From assembly GCA_007922195.1 (NCBI GenBank), contig ML681971.1:17770637-17834636 (forward strand): a stretch of DNA of 64,000 nt, in the 5' to 3' direction. Below are positions 21,511 to 33,470 of the stretch, piece after piece (position 1 is the first letter of the stretch; every line of letters starts with the position of its first letter). Both the position numbers and the translations under genes were made by a program. The notes under the pieces were generated by a model that did no database searches, was not told the DNA's origin, and worked only from the letters and a program-made list of their open reading frames with translations. The stretch is from Podocnemis expansa (lineage: Eukaryota > Chordata > Testudines > Podocnemididae).

Positions 21511-22713
21511 GGCTATATCTACATTTAGACTGTTAGTTTGAATTGACTGAATTCAAACTAATGAAGTCAAACTAATTATGATTAGTTCAAATTCAGACAA
21601 TTCGAACTAACATGGCCAAATTAGGAATATGAATTCGAACTAGCATGTCCATGAACTGGACTTGCTAATTCAAATTGGTGCGGGGGTACCATGGGAGGTG
21701 TGGCACATTGGCCACCTAGAAGGGCTATGCTACCACCCAATCCCCTGCCCTGCTCCAAGCCCTCTGAGCCCTGCAGAGGGAAAAGCATCCCCTGTCGAGC
21801 TGTGGCCTCCCTGCGGCTAGAGATGGGCGGGGGGTGTTTTTTCCGATGCCCAGCTCAGAAGGCAGGAGCTTGGCAGGGAATGTATTCCCCTCCCAGGGCT
21901 CCCTGGAGCCAGGGCACCCCCCACTCCCCCCACACAGTGCAGTGGGGGTGGGGGAGAAGGGATCCCCCCGCCCCACACTGTCAGTGCAGCTAGGGTAATC
22001 CCTTCTCCCCCGCCCCCACTGCACTGTCCGCGTGGGGCCTGGGGAGTCCCTTGGCCCTGCACTGACAGCGCAGCAGGGGCAGGGGAGAAGGGATCCCCGC
22101 GTGAGGTAGGAGCCCCTGCTGGCGGCACATGGGGAAAGCAGCCCTGTGCGTGGCTTCTTCCTGTGGGGGGGCCCAGGCGAAAGCATCCCCGCATGCAGCT
22201 TCTCCCCGTCTAGCCTCACACTGGGAAAGCACCCCTGCCTGCGGCTGCAGCCCTGCTGGACCCATGCATCCCGCAGAGATGCAGCCATGGGTAGGGGTGC
22301 TTTCCCTGCACGCGACAAGCTGGGGAAAAGCCATGTGTGGGGGTGCCTTCCCTGGTGGCTGCCTGGGGAGAAGCCAGGGTGGGGGTGCCTTCCCCGGACC
22401 TGGGGGAGCACGGCTCTAGCCACACTGGGGGGATCCTTGGGGGATCCCTTCCCCAAGCTTGGGGGGCCCAGTAGCTGGGGAGGCACCTTCTTTTCAGGGT
22501 GCCATGCACCCTGGGAGGAAGGTCAAAGCTTGTTAATTTGAACTAAAGCTAGTTTGAATTAACACAGCTTGACACTGTCCATTTGAACTAGCCAGTTCAA
22601 ACTGACAGTTCCTTTGAAGTTATATTAGGTTTTATAACTTCGAAGCCTGCTCTGTTCAGTTCAACCTAAGGGAAGCCTTAGGTCGAATTGACAAAGCAGT
22701 GTGTGAACCTGCC
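21511..22713. mobile_element. Large AT-armed foldback element with GC-rich core
   Basis: Arms of repeated 'aattcaaactaa'/'ttagttcaaattc' blocks (21530-21680 and 22530-22713) enclose a GC-rich core. Ends 'ggctatatctacatttag' and 'agtgtgtgaacctgcc' are imperfect inverted repeats. The core contains 'ggtaccatgggaggtgtggc', the reverse complement of core sequence in 43447-43875 and 36901-37371. The long ORFs (up to 253 codons at 21725-22486, minus) are composition artefacts. Confidence 0.7.
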
Positions 22714-22845
22714 TTTTTTTAATTCGACCTAATGTTTACCTTTATTAAGGTTGAATAAAGGGCAGTTAGGTCGAATTAACAAGGTGGACTAAGTCAAGTT
22801 AGTTAATAAAGAATGTTAACCTTTGGAAAACCAAAACCTCTAGAG
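22714..22845. repeat. Further foldback-arm sequence
   Basis: 'aattcgacctaa' and 'ttaggtcgaattaac' blocks continue the foldback arm pattern. May be a second partial copy. Confidence 0.5.
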
Positions 22846-23361
22846 TAGTGGTTCGCAATCTGTGGCCCACAGCCGAAGTGGCCTGCCACACCCCTGCCAC
22901 TGACTGCAGAAGGGAGTCACTGCCTAAGGACCCATGTAGAGTGCATTGCCATGCAGCTGAAAGAAAGGTGCAGGCTCCTGGCTGCAGCCAAGGGAACAGG
23001 AGATTAGCACTCATCACCCCTGGCTGTAGCAGGGAGCGCAGCAAAACTCTCCACCTAAGTACGTAGGTGTTAGTGCCCCTGCTGAAGCTAGAGGAAGGGA
23101 GGCACTGATCTGTCCGGTTTGCTGCAGAAAAGAGCCACTGCCTAAGGACCAGGGGGAGTGCCTGGGGCTACAGGATGTGCGCAGTTTCCCTGCTGCAGCC
23201 ATGGGGACAGGAGATTACTGAGGAGGGAAATAGCCTCCTCACTGAACTCCTTCGGTCTGGCTGCAGTGGGGTGTTGGGGAGGGCTCCTGGAAGAGACTGG
23301 TGGGCCTTCAGGGTTGTAACAGTGATAATGGCCCTCGAGCTATAAAGGTTGGGAACCACTG
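22846..23361. mobile_element. hAT-type MITE, exact 8-bp TSD
   Basis: Ends 'tagtggttcgcaatc' and 'ggttgggaaccactg'. Perfect 8-bp duplication CTCTAGAG (22838-22845 and 23362-23369). The interior resembles the reverse complement of 62100-62300. Confidence 0.92.
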
Positions 23362-23369
23362 CTCTAGAG

Positions 23370-23949
23370 GCTTTACCCAGTTACTGCTTTTTCCTATGCT
23401 AATGCATGAGAGTGCTGGGGTTATAATTTTCCACCAGAAGGAGCTCTTGTAACAAGATTTCTTAACCATGTCAGGTTGGAGGGTAGACTATAATTCAAGT
23501 TTGCACTGTCTCATGTACAATTCTATGACTAAGCTAAAAATTGGGGGTGTAGGGAACAAAAGCAGTCTGACGGCACCTGGTCAGAGGGTCTTTTCTGGCA
23601 TGTTCTGCATGACTATCAAAGATGGAAAATCTGGCTATTGTAAGACAGTAAATGAAATTCCGCTGACCTCTTGAACAGACCAGAGACATGTTACTCACTA
23701 CAATGCTTTTTTTGTTATCCTGCCTGGCCACTCTGACACAGAGCAAGACCTAAGAGCTGCAGACCTTTCAATCACAGTGAATCATACAATGTGTGTGCAA
23801 GCTGAACAAGGACAGGTATTTCTGCAACTGGATGATGAGCCCATGGAATCACCAGGTTAAATGGGGTGCAGAGCTGATACTGATACGCTGCTATCAAAAC
23901 ACCCAACATAAAACATCTGTATCAAATCTGAAAGGATAACTATGACATG
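23370..23949. other. Intergenic, nothing recognised
   Basis: No gene or clear repeat. Confidence 0.5.
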
Positions 23950-24161
23950 ATGGAGGCAGAGGGTAGGGCTGCTACTTTAGAATACAAAGGACCTGGGTTC
24001 ACTTCTGAGCTCTACTATAGGCATCCTAGTCAAATTATTTAATGGATGTAACAGGAAGGCATGGCGCCCCTCAGAGGGAGCCCAGAAAGAGCTGCAAGAT
24101 GGCCGGGGGGGGCAGAGCCAGGAGGGGGCTGTCAATCAGCCTGGAAGTGGAGGGGCGGGAC

Positions 24162-24333
24162 CAATGTTCCCTCTAATTACTCGTAGACTGTGTGTGCAAA
24201 CAATTTCTTTGTGTGCGCAAAAACATTTCTTTGTGAGCACCAATATTATTTTGTGCACACTTTATTTTTTTGTGTGTGCAGGTTTCATGACCTGTGTGCG
24301 CACGCACACGCGCACAGCTTAGAGGGAACAGTG
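24162..24333. mobile_element. hAT-type MITE nested in the LTR-like element
   Basis: Ends 'caatgttccctctaa' and 'ttagagggaacagtg'. Flanks GGCGGGAC (24154-24161) and GGTGGGAC (24334-24341) match at 7 of 8. The interior is rich in alternating TG/CA and CG/CA. Confidence 0.88.
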
Positions 24334-24347
24334 GGTGGGACAGGAAG

Positions 24348-24356
24348 TATAAAAAG
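24348..24356 (+). promoter_or_regulatory. TATA-like box in the LTR-like element
   Basis: TATAAAAAG, followed by a purine-rich stretch. Possible old LTR promoter. Confidence 0.4.
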
Positions 24357-25470
24357 GGAGGCAGGCAGCTCAGTTCAAGCCAGATCAGCGAAGGGGAAGG
24401 ATGCAGGTTGGTCTGCTCCTGACCCTGCGCCACCCTGTGAAGGAGCTGGGCTCTGGCCTCTGGACCCAGGCCCGTCGGTCTGGCGAGGGCCTCCCATGGG
24501 CAGTGACTGGGGCCCACTGCCCGAGCCCTGGGCCACCCCACACCGGCAGGAGGAACCGCTAGTAGGGGGGCCGGCAAGCGGTCCTGAGTTGGCATCTGCT
24601 GGGGACCCTGAACCCTGACCCACCTTGTGTGACTTGGAGGAGCTACCCCTGGCCGCTGAGGACCCTGTGCCTCTGCCCACTTCCTGCAACCTGGAGGAGT
24701 TACCCCTTGCAGAAGAACCAGAAGGACTCCCTGACTTACCACTGCCTGACCAAAATGGTGGGGCTTTACAATCTACCCCTGGGGGACTACCCTAAGGAGG
24801 TGGATGATGAGGTAGAGCTAGAGCTGGGGACCAGGGGTGACCCAGGGGAGTGTGGGATTCAACCCTCAGTGGGGAGCCACATCTCAGGAGCAGCGTGTTG
24901 CAGCCAAGACCGCGCTGACACCTGCACTGAAGCCTCAGGTGCCTCGAGGTCAGTGTGTTGCGGCCAGGACTCCACCGCCCCCTGCACCAAAGCCCCGGGA
25001 CCTTTCAGGGACCTGAGCTGGGACACTGGAGTGGAGTGACCCCATGCCTCCACTGATCCCTTCCCCTAACCCGAGCCTCCTCACAGCTTGTGAACCTCAC
25101 GGTGACACCATCAATCCCTAGATCCCCTAAAAGACATTAGTTGTGACTTTACTTGTACCTTGCCAAGAGGCTAAAGACTTGGAGCCCAGCCCCACAGGGG
25201 GCTGAGGGTTGTGTGACTTTGTCCAGTCAAGGGGCCAGAGACTTGGTAGCCCCACCCTACGCTGGGCTGGAGCTGGGTAGCCTTGCCCAGAGCAAGGACA
25301 TAAAGACTTGGAGGTCTCCTGAGCAGGGCTGGAGACCCTGGCAGGCTGCCCTTCCCTCTCTGGAGGGGAAGGGGCCCTGTTACAATGAGCCCCAGTTCCC
25401 CATCTGTAAAATGGGGATAATCATAGTGCCCTATCTTACAGGGGATTGTGAAGTGTTCAGATACTATGTA

Positions 25471-27565
25471 CATGGCCCATGTACATACTTCAAATGGATG
25501 GATTTATCTGTTGGCAAGAATGAAACTATCAGGTCTATCTGTGGTACAAGTTTAAACTCCAGCAGGACAGAGAGGGTGACCATATAAGTACCCAGGATGA
25601 GACAGCAATTGGATAGTGTGCAAATGTAGGTGTCTGTCACAGATGAGGCATCTTTCTAATGTGACTTTTTTTATGCTGGTATGAAGAGGCCAAGCAGTTT
25701 TACATGTAGTTTACCTTATGGTAAAGTCTTACAGAATTTAATAGAGCTGAAACAGAATTCCACAGAAATTTAATAGGGGTCTATAGAAATTCCTCTAAAA
25801 ACCTGTTGAATTTAGTCAAAAATAAATTCCTTTTAGGATTGTGAAACTATAGCATGCTGTGCAAGGGATAGAATTCACCATTAAATTTTATCGACTGCTT
25901 TGGGAAACCTATACAAAGGTTTGCTAATTTCTGTAAGACCCTTCACTAATGGATAACGAGCTGGAACAGTGTTGATCTTCCCGAAGTTGCAACAAACACC
26001 TTAGATTTATGATCAGGAAAAGGTCACTGAAAGATGTCAACAAAAAAATTAGAGAGGGAAAAGTCTGTCAATGATTGTGTTTCCTTTCATCTTGGACTTG
26101 AAAAAAGACAGTTCTGAGATTTAGTTACCAAAACACCCCTGCTGCCCCCAGTAGGGAAGCCCATATGTTGCAGCACCTTGTTTCCAAAGCTGTTTCTGGA
26201 TTGGTCCTAGGACCAGATCCATATGAACCACAGTTGGGTTTAAACCATTGTGCTAAACCCTGACATCAGTGTCAGAAACTTAACAGGGCCTAGGTAGGCC
26301 TTCCCTTTGCCCAGGCAGGAGAGCTGCTCTGGCTGAAATGGTGTAATGGAGGTACATTCCTCCAGCCTTCCTGGGCTCTACTTTGGCTTCCACTGAACCC
26401 AGTGATGTCATCTCTCTGGGCTTCCAGGATGCAGACTCAGGTCCTTCAATGGTGGTGGGCTCGGCTACAATGTCTCAGGGGGTTGTTGGCAGAGCAGTGC
26501 ACCTCCATGCGTCTTCCTGCCATAGACAGTGGTTGAAAACCACAAGCCATCATTGAAAGGGAAATGAATTGTTCCCAGCATAGAGAGATTATGAGCTTCA
26601 ACGCCCCTCCTACTCCCCCCCCCCCATGTGTGCTATAATTTCCCCCATGTAGTTGTGGCATGGCTTTCATGCCTTGTTAAGTAGGATGTACCTTGCTGAT
26701 CTGATTGAGTGCTGTCATTTGGATCAAGGATAAATCCATGGCTGGAAGCTAGAGTTTTCGCTTTAAGTAGCTTGTCCAGAAATGACAGCATGAGACAGAT
26801 CTTTGGAAAGGTTTCTGAAGCAGGCATGTGGATTCAAGTTTGCAGCTATAAGTTCCATATGTGTGCAGATGGAGCCAGCAAGTAGAGAGGCTGATCGGAT
26901 TGGCTGCTGTTCCTAGAGTTCTGGAGGAAGGTGTTATTACAAACCAGCTGTACCATTCTGTATGAAGGAACACGGCACTTTTTGTAAATGACACAATTCA
27001 GCCACTATTCCTTTCTTTCAAAGCTGAATTCACATTCTCCCTTCAAAATATTGACTGATCACCACAGTAAATGAGGATAGACTAACTGATGTTTCTTAGA
27101 AATAGCAAAGGAATGCTGCCTAGTGGTTTGTTCAGGGGACTAGGAAATCTCCTGGGTTCTGATTGCTCCTGAAACCAGATTGTGCTCACAGATCTGCAAG
27201 GAGAAGACACCCTTAGGGCGTGTGTATCCCCACTGCACAGAACAGATAGGGTTATCAGCCTCCAAGGCACTCCCTCTGCATGCTGCCAGCCAGGACCTCG
27301 CAGAGGGCTGTCCTGGGTGTTGAGAGAACCACTTACAGGGTGAAGTGAGAGGACCTGGCAAACTGAAGGTAAGGAATTAGCAGCCCCACATGGGATGAAG
27401 ATGGAGCCATGTGACACATTTATTGTCTCACCTCTGGTCCTGATTAAAGTCTCCATGAAAAGAAACTGCCTTAGCCTGTATTGTGAAATTTCCCACTGAC
27501 TCCACTGAAGTCATAAGGCGGAGTGGTGCCCAGGGCATAAAACGGGGGCAGAGGACCACAGTCAT
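25471..27565. other. Intergenic, nothing recognised
   Basis: AT-rich to neutral sequence with a C-run near 26617-26626. No gene or clear repeat. Confidence 0.5.
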
Positions 27566-27573
27566 GGCATGGG

Positions 27574-27979
27574 CAGGGCTGGCTCAAGGGCTTCTGGAAC
27601 CCCAAGCCAGCTTTCAGTTTTGTGCCCCCCCACGGGGGTGGAGCACGGAAGCTGGCCTCTGCTGTGGGCCATCTCGCTCCACCCCCAGGACAGGGACCAT
27701 CCGGCCCAGGGGCAGAGCGGGTCAGCTCAGAGGGCAGGCTCCACTCTCCCACCCTCCCCTGGGCCAGCTGTTCCTCCTTAGGGGCAGGAAGGGCCAGCCC
27801 AGAGGTGGGCCAAAAGAGCCAAGTCCAGCCTCTGGGTTGGCCTACTCCGCCTCCAGGGACAGAGTGGCTGGTTCAGGCCAGGGGCTGGATTGCAGCTCCT
27901 GCTTGGCCTGCCCCCGGCCCCCCTAAACTTAGGTGCCCTGAGCCAGAGCCTCATTGGCTCATGGCTAGAGTCAGCCCTG
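27574..27979. mobile_element. hAT-type MITE, exact 8-bp TSD
   Basis: Ends 'cagggctggctcaaggg' and 'ctagagtcagccctg'. Perfect 8-bp duplication GGCATGGG (27566-27573 and 27980-27987). Same family as 33084-33462. GC-rich interior produces spurious ORFs. Confidence 0.93.
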
Positions 27980-29224
27980 GGCATGGGTGGTGCTGTCTTT
28001 CCATTGATCTTGGGGATTTTATTGTTTGGGAGGTTTTGTCCCATGTTTATTCCAAGGAGGGATAAACCTCACACCTCCAATTGCATGTTTTGAGAGGAAC
28101 TTTGTAAGGGAAACTTCACAGAGATATCTTACCTCCTTCCCCAGTTCCATGGTTGCTGCCCATAGCAGGGAAGGGTCAGCTCAGTCCTCCTTGGAAGTGG
28201 GTAGAGTTAATTGCTTCATCTCTGTGTTTTAGTCTGCATACATCCAACCACACTTACCTACCTCATAAGGCCATCATTTGGCTTCATCAAGGAACATTTG
28301 CAAAATGCTTTGAAATCCTTGTTGCACTGGTGCAACTTCAAAGGATATTTGCAGCAGACAGCTTCTTTTCCTCTCAAAGTTTTAATCACCAAGGAGATAT
28401 AAGCAGCTGGAAAGTAAATTCTTCCCCGTTCCTTTATAGAGGATCCCTAGTCCTTTAATAGTTCAATTTAAAATTATCCTGCTGCCGTGTCTGGTTTCTT
28501 GTAGTGGGATCAATTTTTGCAGGTGGAAAATCTCAGTCCTGGCAGGTTGACTTTTGGTTTGAAATGCTCCAATTGTTAATCTTGTTTAAATTAATCTCAG
28601 TCTCTATCTTGTTGTAAATCACGTGGATTAGAGTATCATGCCTGCCAGTGAAAGGTGGCTGTAAAAGCTACAGCTGGAGCAAACCATTTTGTTTTTCAGT
28701 GCACGGGCCAAATTCATCCTTGGTGTAAATCCACTCAAGCCAATAAAGTTAAGAGGAAAAAAATGTGGCTGAGTCCTGCTCCAAGTGAAGTCAAGAGAGT
28801 TTTGCCCACTGACGTCAATGGGAGCAGGATCAGGCCCAATGTTCTAGTGTACAGGCCTCTTGAAGTAGCGTGGAGCTAATGGTCAGAATAATTTAATCCT
28901 GGTTTCACACACACAACTTTCATCTTAATCCACCCTTAGAATGTGTTGTCTGTGTGCAAGAGTGAAACTGTGAAAGAACCATTCACTAACAGATAAACCT
29001 CCACTGGCATTGGAAGGTCCTGAGAGGAAAGGTTTGCTTAAACTGTTTTAAATCCAATATGTTATAATCTTTACCCACTGCCTCTGAGCAGAGCTTCCTT
29101 GACATTTCCCACCACCTTCTGCTGGATATGTCAATGCAAAATCAAACTCACTACAGTATAAAAAGGAAAGGAAAAGAAGTAAAGAACAACAGCAGAAATA
29201 AGGATAGTGGAAAATAATCAGACT

Positions 29225-29330
29225 GCAAAGACAGGGACAGTCTTTGTGTTCTGTGCTTGTACAGCACCTAGCACAATGGAATGCTGGTTGATGACTGGGG
29301 TCCTATGGCAATACAAACACAATAAATAAT
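29225..29330 (+). repeat. MIR/CORE-SINE 3' fragment
   Basis: 'tgtacagcacctagcacaat' followed by 'gactggggtcctatggcaat' and 'acaataaataat' is the usual MIR-type 3' end in reptiles. Confidence 0.65.
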
Positions 29331-32304
29331 ATCTATATGAACAGCTTAATGGGACTTAATCCTGACCAGTGCTTCTGGGCACTATTGCAACAAGAACAAA
29401 GAATAATATGTCATTGTGAAATAACCTAAAAACCACTGATGTGCTTCTTTTAACTCAGTCAAAAAATTCTTTATTTTAAATTCAGCCCCTTGTGGGATTT
29501 ATATTCATAATCAAAGTTGATGAAACCAACTCTGGTTGGTCTAAAGAAGCCACTTCCAAAAGAAGCAGAACCACTCACCATCCTCTAACTTTGTGTGAAA
29601 TAGCCTGAATCTTCTGACTTTTCAAACATTTTCTTAGGAGAGCTGCAGACAAAGCAAATATTGATGAGGGGTGATGTTTAGAGAAAATGGGGTTAGAGGG
29701 TAAATATTCCCATTGCTGATTATTTAGCTGGATTGGATATTATGCAACTTGCTGTTTCTTTTTGTACATATTATGTTTGAGCATTTGTCTGAAGCACCTA
29801 CAATGTTTAGTTAGTGTGTATGGCACATATGGATTTTTAAAAAAATACAAATAAATGGCCAATAAATAAACTGGATGAAGATTTAATTTACTACAGAAAA
29901 ACACTCCTTTTTTTTCCTGTGGCCTGACAATGAGTCTACATTAGATTGTCTGACACTATCAGATCTTCAGTGAAGATTACAATTTTTAGATTTCATATGC
30001 AGCAGGATATTAATTGTGTGACTGGATGCATGCACTTTCAGTACACAGAGTTTTAACACACTTGTGAATGCCGTTGTTCATGAGATTATTTCTCTTCTTG
30101 GTAAAATGCTCTCCCCCAGGTGTCACCTGAGATGTTTGTATAACTGGGATTCTGTGGGTCATCTCTTTTGCAACTAGACTAGATCATAAAACCTATGCAA
30201 GAGCACAGTCCTGCCTTTACTGAATTCAGTAGGAGTTCTGCCTTCAATTTAAATAGGAGCAGGATAGGGTCCAGTTGTTTTTCCATTGACTAGCACTGGC
30301 AAATATCAACAAAACTTGCTTAATGTAGTGAAATTAGTTTTCTTTCCAGGCTAAGGGCTATTACAGGAGATAAGCAGTGTAGAAATTAGGGAGGGAAATG
30401 CTGTTAGGTCACCTAATCTGTCACCCAGTCATTGCAAGAGTCATTTCTATTGGCCTTTTTATTACTTTTAGATAGGTCACAGCAGCCCTGCAGACCTTTG
30501 CAAACAAGCTCAGGCTTGTGTTCCTGCTCCATGCAATGATTTACCTCTTCAGTGAAATGCCAAGGCAAGGTAAAGCCATTTATTGACCATCCAGAGATAA
30601 TGAGAATGGCAGGTACCTTTCTGGGTCACTTTGCACTTTCAAGTGACTTTATTTCTCTACTAGAGCATGCCACGACTATTCTCTCTCTGTAGGCTAATGA
30701 GAAGGTATTTTTCAAAGACAGTGTATTGCTCTATTAGACTAAGAGGCTGCTTTCCTGTTTTGGTAGAACAGTCATCTAAGCAGATCTATTTGCCTGTGTT
30801 CTTCAAGGATAATCTCATCAGCATTTTGTCAGGCAGACTCGAGGCTCCAAACTAAAGCTGTAACGTGTATTGTTTCCAAATCTGCTGTGCGGCATACATG
30901 TTCTGAGCAGCAGGAGAACTGATGGCATTCCAGTGCCTCTGACTAACACTTTGGACCAAAGCAAGTTTCTCAGTTGCTAGAAGTGCAATAGCAACTAGCT
31001 TTCAAAATAGGACCTAAATGGTGCATAGTCTGCACAGAGATAAATTTCACCCTTCCTCTCTTTACTATGGGATGAGAGTGGGACTCTGAAACTCTGTCTT
31101 TTCTCGACCCCTGGCACAAGCTCCCAGGTGCTTTGTGTCTTAGGGTATGTCTATAGTAGAAGGAAGTGGAATTTACACTTTCCAACTTGAGAAGATACCT
31201 CTGTGTGACCACCTTGCAGCTCTAGTACAGGCTTTCAAAACTGGACAGAAGAACCACTCGCTTGCACAACTTTGCCAGTTGGTTTGTACATGCAATGCTC
31301 GTGCTTTCGGAAGTGGAGCAGTCCCTTCTGTTAGGCCTGTTAAACTCACTCTCCAAAATCTGGTACGCTCATGGAAAGTGCACGTAACATCTCACAACTG
31401 GTTGTTCATGAGGACTGTATGCTGGGCAAGTGGCACAGATGATCTGCTGCTGTTGAGCCAGAAAGTTACATTTTGGTTGTTGGCCTATGTGACTGCCCCC
31501 AGTTTCTCATACCATTACATTCCCACGGTGTCTTTGAAGTCTCCCTGCCTTCTTTTCAGGCTTCGGCTATCTGGGAAGCTCTCACACTATTAAGTTCACA
31601 AAGTCACTGAGATAAAGAGAAAAAAAATAATCCAGAGGCTGTTCAGGACTTCCTGGAGCCACCCCTGTTCCTCTCTGCTGTTAGCGAGAGGGGGTGGCTG
31701 CAGGGATGCTGGCTGGAGAGCTAGGATCCAGATATAAAGCTCAGTAGTGGTCAGACCCATCCTATTGACTTCAACAGGAGTCAGGAATTCAGCCAGTTGG
31801 GGTCTGACCCAGTGGAAGTTTTGCCTGAGTAAGTTCTGAGTAGCATATTAAAGGAAGCAATCCATTTACATTATGTGCTGTCTAATGGTGAGAGCAAGGG
31901 ATAGGAATCCATAAGTCCCCACCCCTGTCACTGACTCCCTGAGCAGACTTATACTGCTTGTGGTTGACCTAGGCTGCAGGTGTCATTTCCAGCTTGGGTA
32001 GAGACACAACCACAATAGCTTTTACTGAGGAAGAATGCTAAAGCTAGCCATGTGACCATGGTGGTGCAGTTGACTAGCTGTGAGCTTACCTAAGGCCTGA
32101 GAGAACTGTAACTGGGTGGTGAGACTGGGCGCTGTGGCTACACTGATATTTTTAGCTTTATCAAAGTTAGTGTGGAGTCTATACAAGCTGGAAATTACAT
32201 CTTCAGCTGCAGTGTAGACCTACTCATGAACCCCCTTCCTATGCTACACTCAAGAGCTTAGAGTGGGGCAGCTGCTTTGGGACAGCTGCCCACCATAAAG
32301 CTCT

Positions 32305-32554
32305 CTAAGGCCATGTCCAGACATTCAGCACTGTCTACAGTGTGCCAACATAGCTGTCCCACTGCAGTGTGTCTGGTGAGTACACTCTGTGCTCTCTCCT
32401 GTTGGCATAAAAGCTGCGTCCACAAGCAGCAGAACTATGTCAGAGGGAGAGTTCTCCATACCAGCTCTTATCTCAATGTAAGTTCTGTCGCTCAAAGAGA
32501 TGGTTTTTTCATCCCTCTGAGGTAAATTATGCTGTAGTACAGACATGGCCTTAG
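32305..32554. mobile_element. Short TIR element (MITE)
   Basis: Inverted ends 'ctaaggccatgtccagac' and 'gtacagacatggccttag'. No flanking duplication identified, so the superfamily is open. Confidence 0.7.
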
Positions 32555-33083
32555 TCAGTGCCCATGTGAAACTGGAATAATAGTTACCTGCCTTACAGGA
32601 ATGATAGACTAACCCCCTCTTTTTGTCCTGTGACTGCAGAGGTTTTAACAGGCCACTATACATTGAATGGTCCCTTACAATATACAAGTTCCAAAAGGGT
32701 TAAACTATACAATGGTCCCTTGCAATATGTGCTAACTATTTACGCTAAACAATCTTTTCTACCTGAAGAATGCCCTTCCTAGACTTGAAGATGAGCTCTG
32801 CAGGTTTGAAAGCTTTTCTGTCACAACTGAAGCTGCTTCAACAAACGACAGTACCTCACCCACCTTGCCTCTCTAATATCTTGGGACCAACACAGCCACA
32901 ACTACAGTGCATAGGAGAATTAAATCACATTTTCTAAGGGCTTGTCCACACTTAAACTTATGCTGACAAAACTTCTGTTGCTCAGGTGTATTGAAAAGAA
33001 AAGCTCCCGTAAGTGATCTAAGTTTTACAGTGCAAGTGCTTGGATAGCTGGGTTATGTTATCAGGATACAGCTTTCCTGCTGA

Positions 33084-33462
33084 CAGGGCTGGTTCAAGGG
33101 GCTGTGGTGCCCTGAGCCAGCTTTGGATATTGTGCCCCGGGCGGGGGGGAGAACCCAGCTTCTGCTCCCGTCTGGCTTATCCCACCCCAAGGGCAGGGAA
33201 CAGCTGGCCCCAGAGCAGAACGGGCCAGCCCAGAGGCCAGGCTATGCTTTCCCACCTCTCCCCTGAGCCAGCTATTCCTCACTGCGGGTTGGGTGAGCCA
33301 GTCCAGAGGTAGGGTGAGAGAGCAGAGTCCGCCCCCAGGGGCGGAGTGACTGGCTTGGAGAGGGGCAGGAGCATGGGGCCCAGCTTTTGGGCCAGCCTGC
33401 CCTGCCCTTGGCGCAGTGCCCTGAGCCAGGGCCTCATTTGCTTAGGGGTCAAGCTGGCCCTG
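33084..33462. mobile_element. hAT-type MITE, 8-bp TSD with one mismatch
   Basis: Ends 'cagggctggttcaaggggc' and 'gtcaagctggccctg'. Flanks CCTGCTGA (33076-33083) and CCTGCTAA (33463-33470). Second copy of the 27574-27979 family. Confidence 0.9.
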
Positions 33463-33470
33463 CCTGCTAA

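Larger units (their letters stand above)
24047..25384 (+). mobile_element. LTR-like element (possible solo LTR)
   Basis: Starts TGTAACAGG and ends CCTGTTACA, so it has TG...CA termini with a short inverted repeat, as LTRs do. It carries a TATA-like box at 24348-24356 and no coding domain. Flanks 'atgga' and 'atgag' agree at only 3 of 5, so a target duplication is not proven. It interrupts a MIR and is itself interrupted by a hAT MITE. A DNA transposon with similar termini is the alternative. Confidence 0.6.
23950..25470 (+). repeat. MIR split by a 1.34-kb insertion
   Basis: The left part (23950-24046) has 'gacctgggttcacttctgag' and 'gtcaaattatttaatg'. The right part (25385-25470) has 'ccccagttccccatctgtaa' and 'aatggggataatcatag'. 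Together they follow MIR order, with the element at 24047-25384 between them. Confidence 0.75.
27988..33075. other. Intergenic, mostly unique or very old repeats
   Basis: No gene recognised. Old LINE/SINE remnants are suggested by 'caatgggagcaggatcaggc' (28815) and similar at 30250 and 31770. A MIR-like fragment and one TIR element within it are listed separately. Confidence 0.5.

Noticed and set aside
21725..22486. 253-codon minus-strand ORF
   Set aside because: It lies in the GC-rich repetitive core of a foldback element, with competing ORFs on other frames and no recognisable motif.
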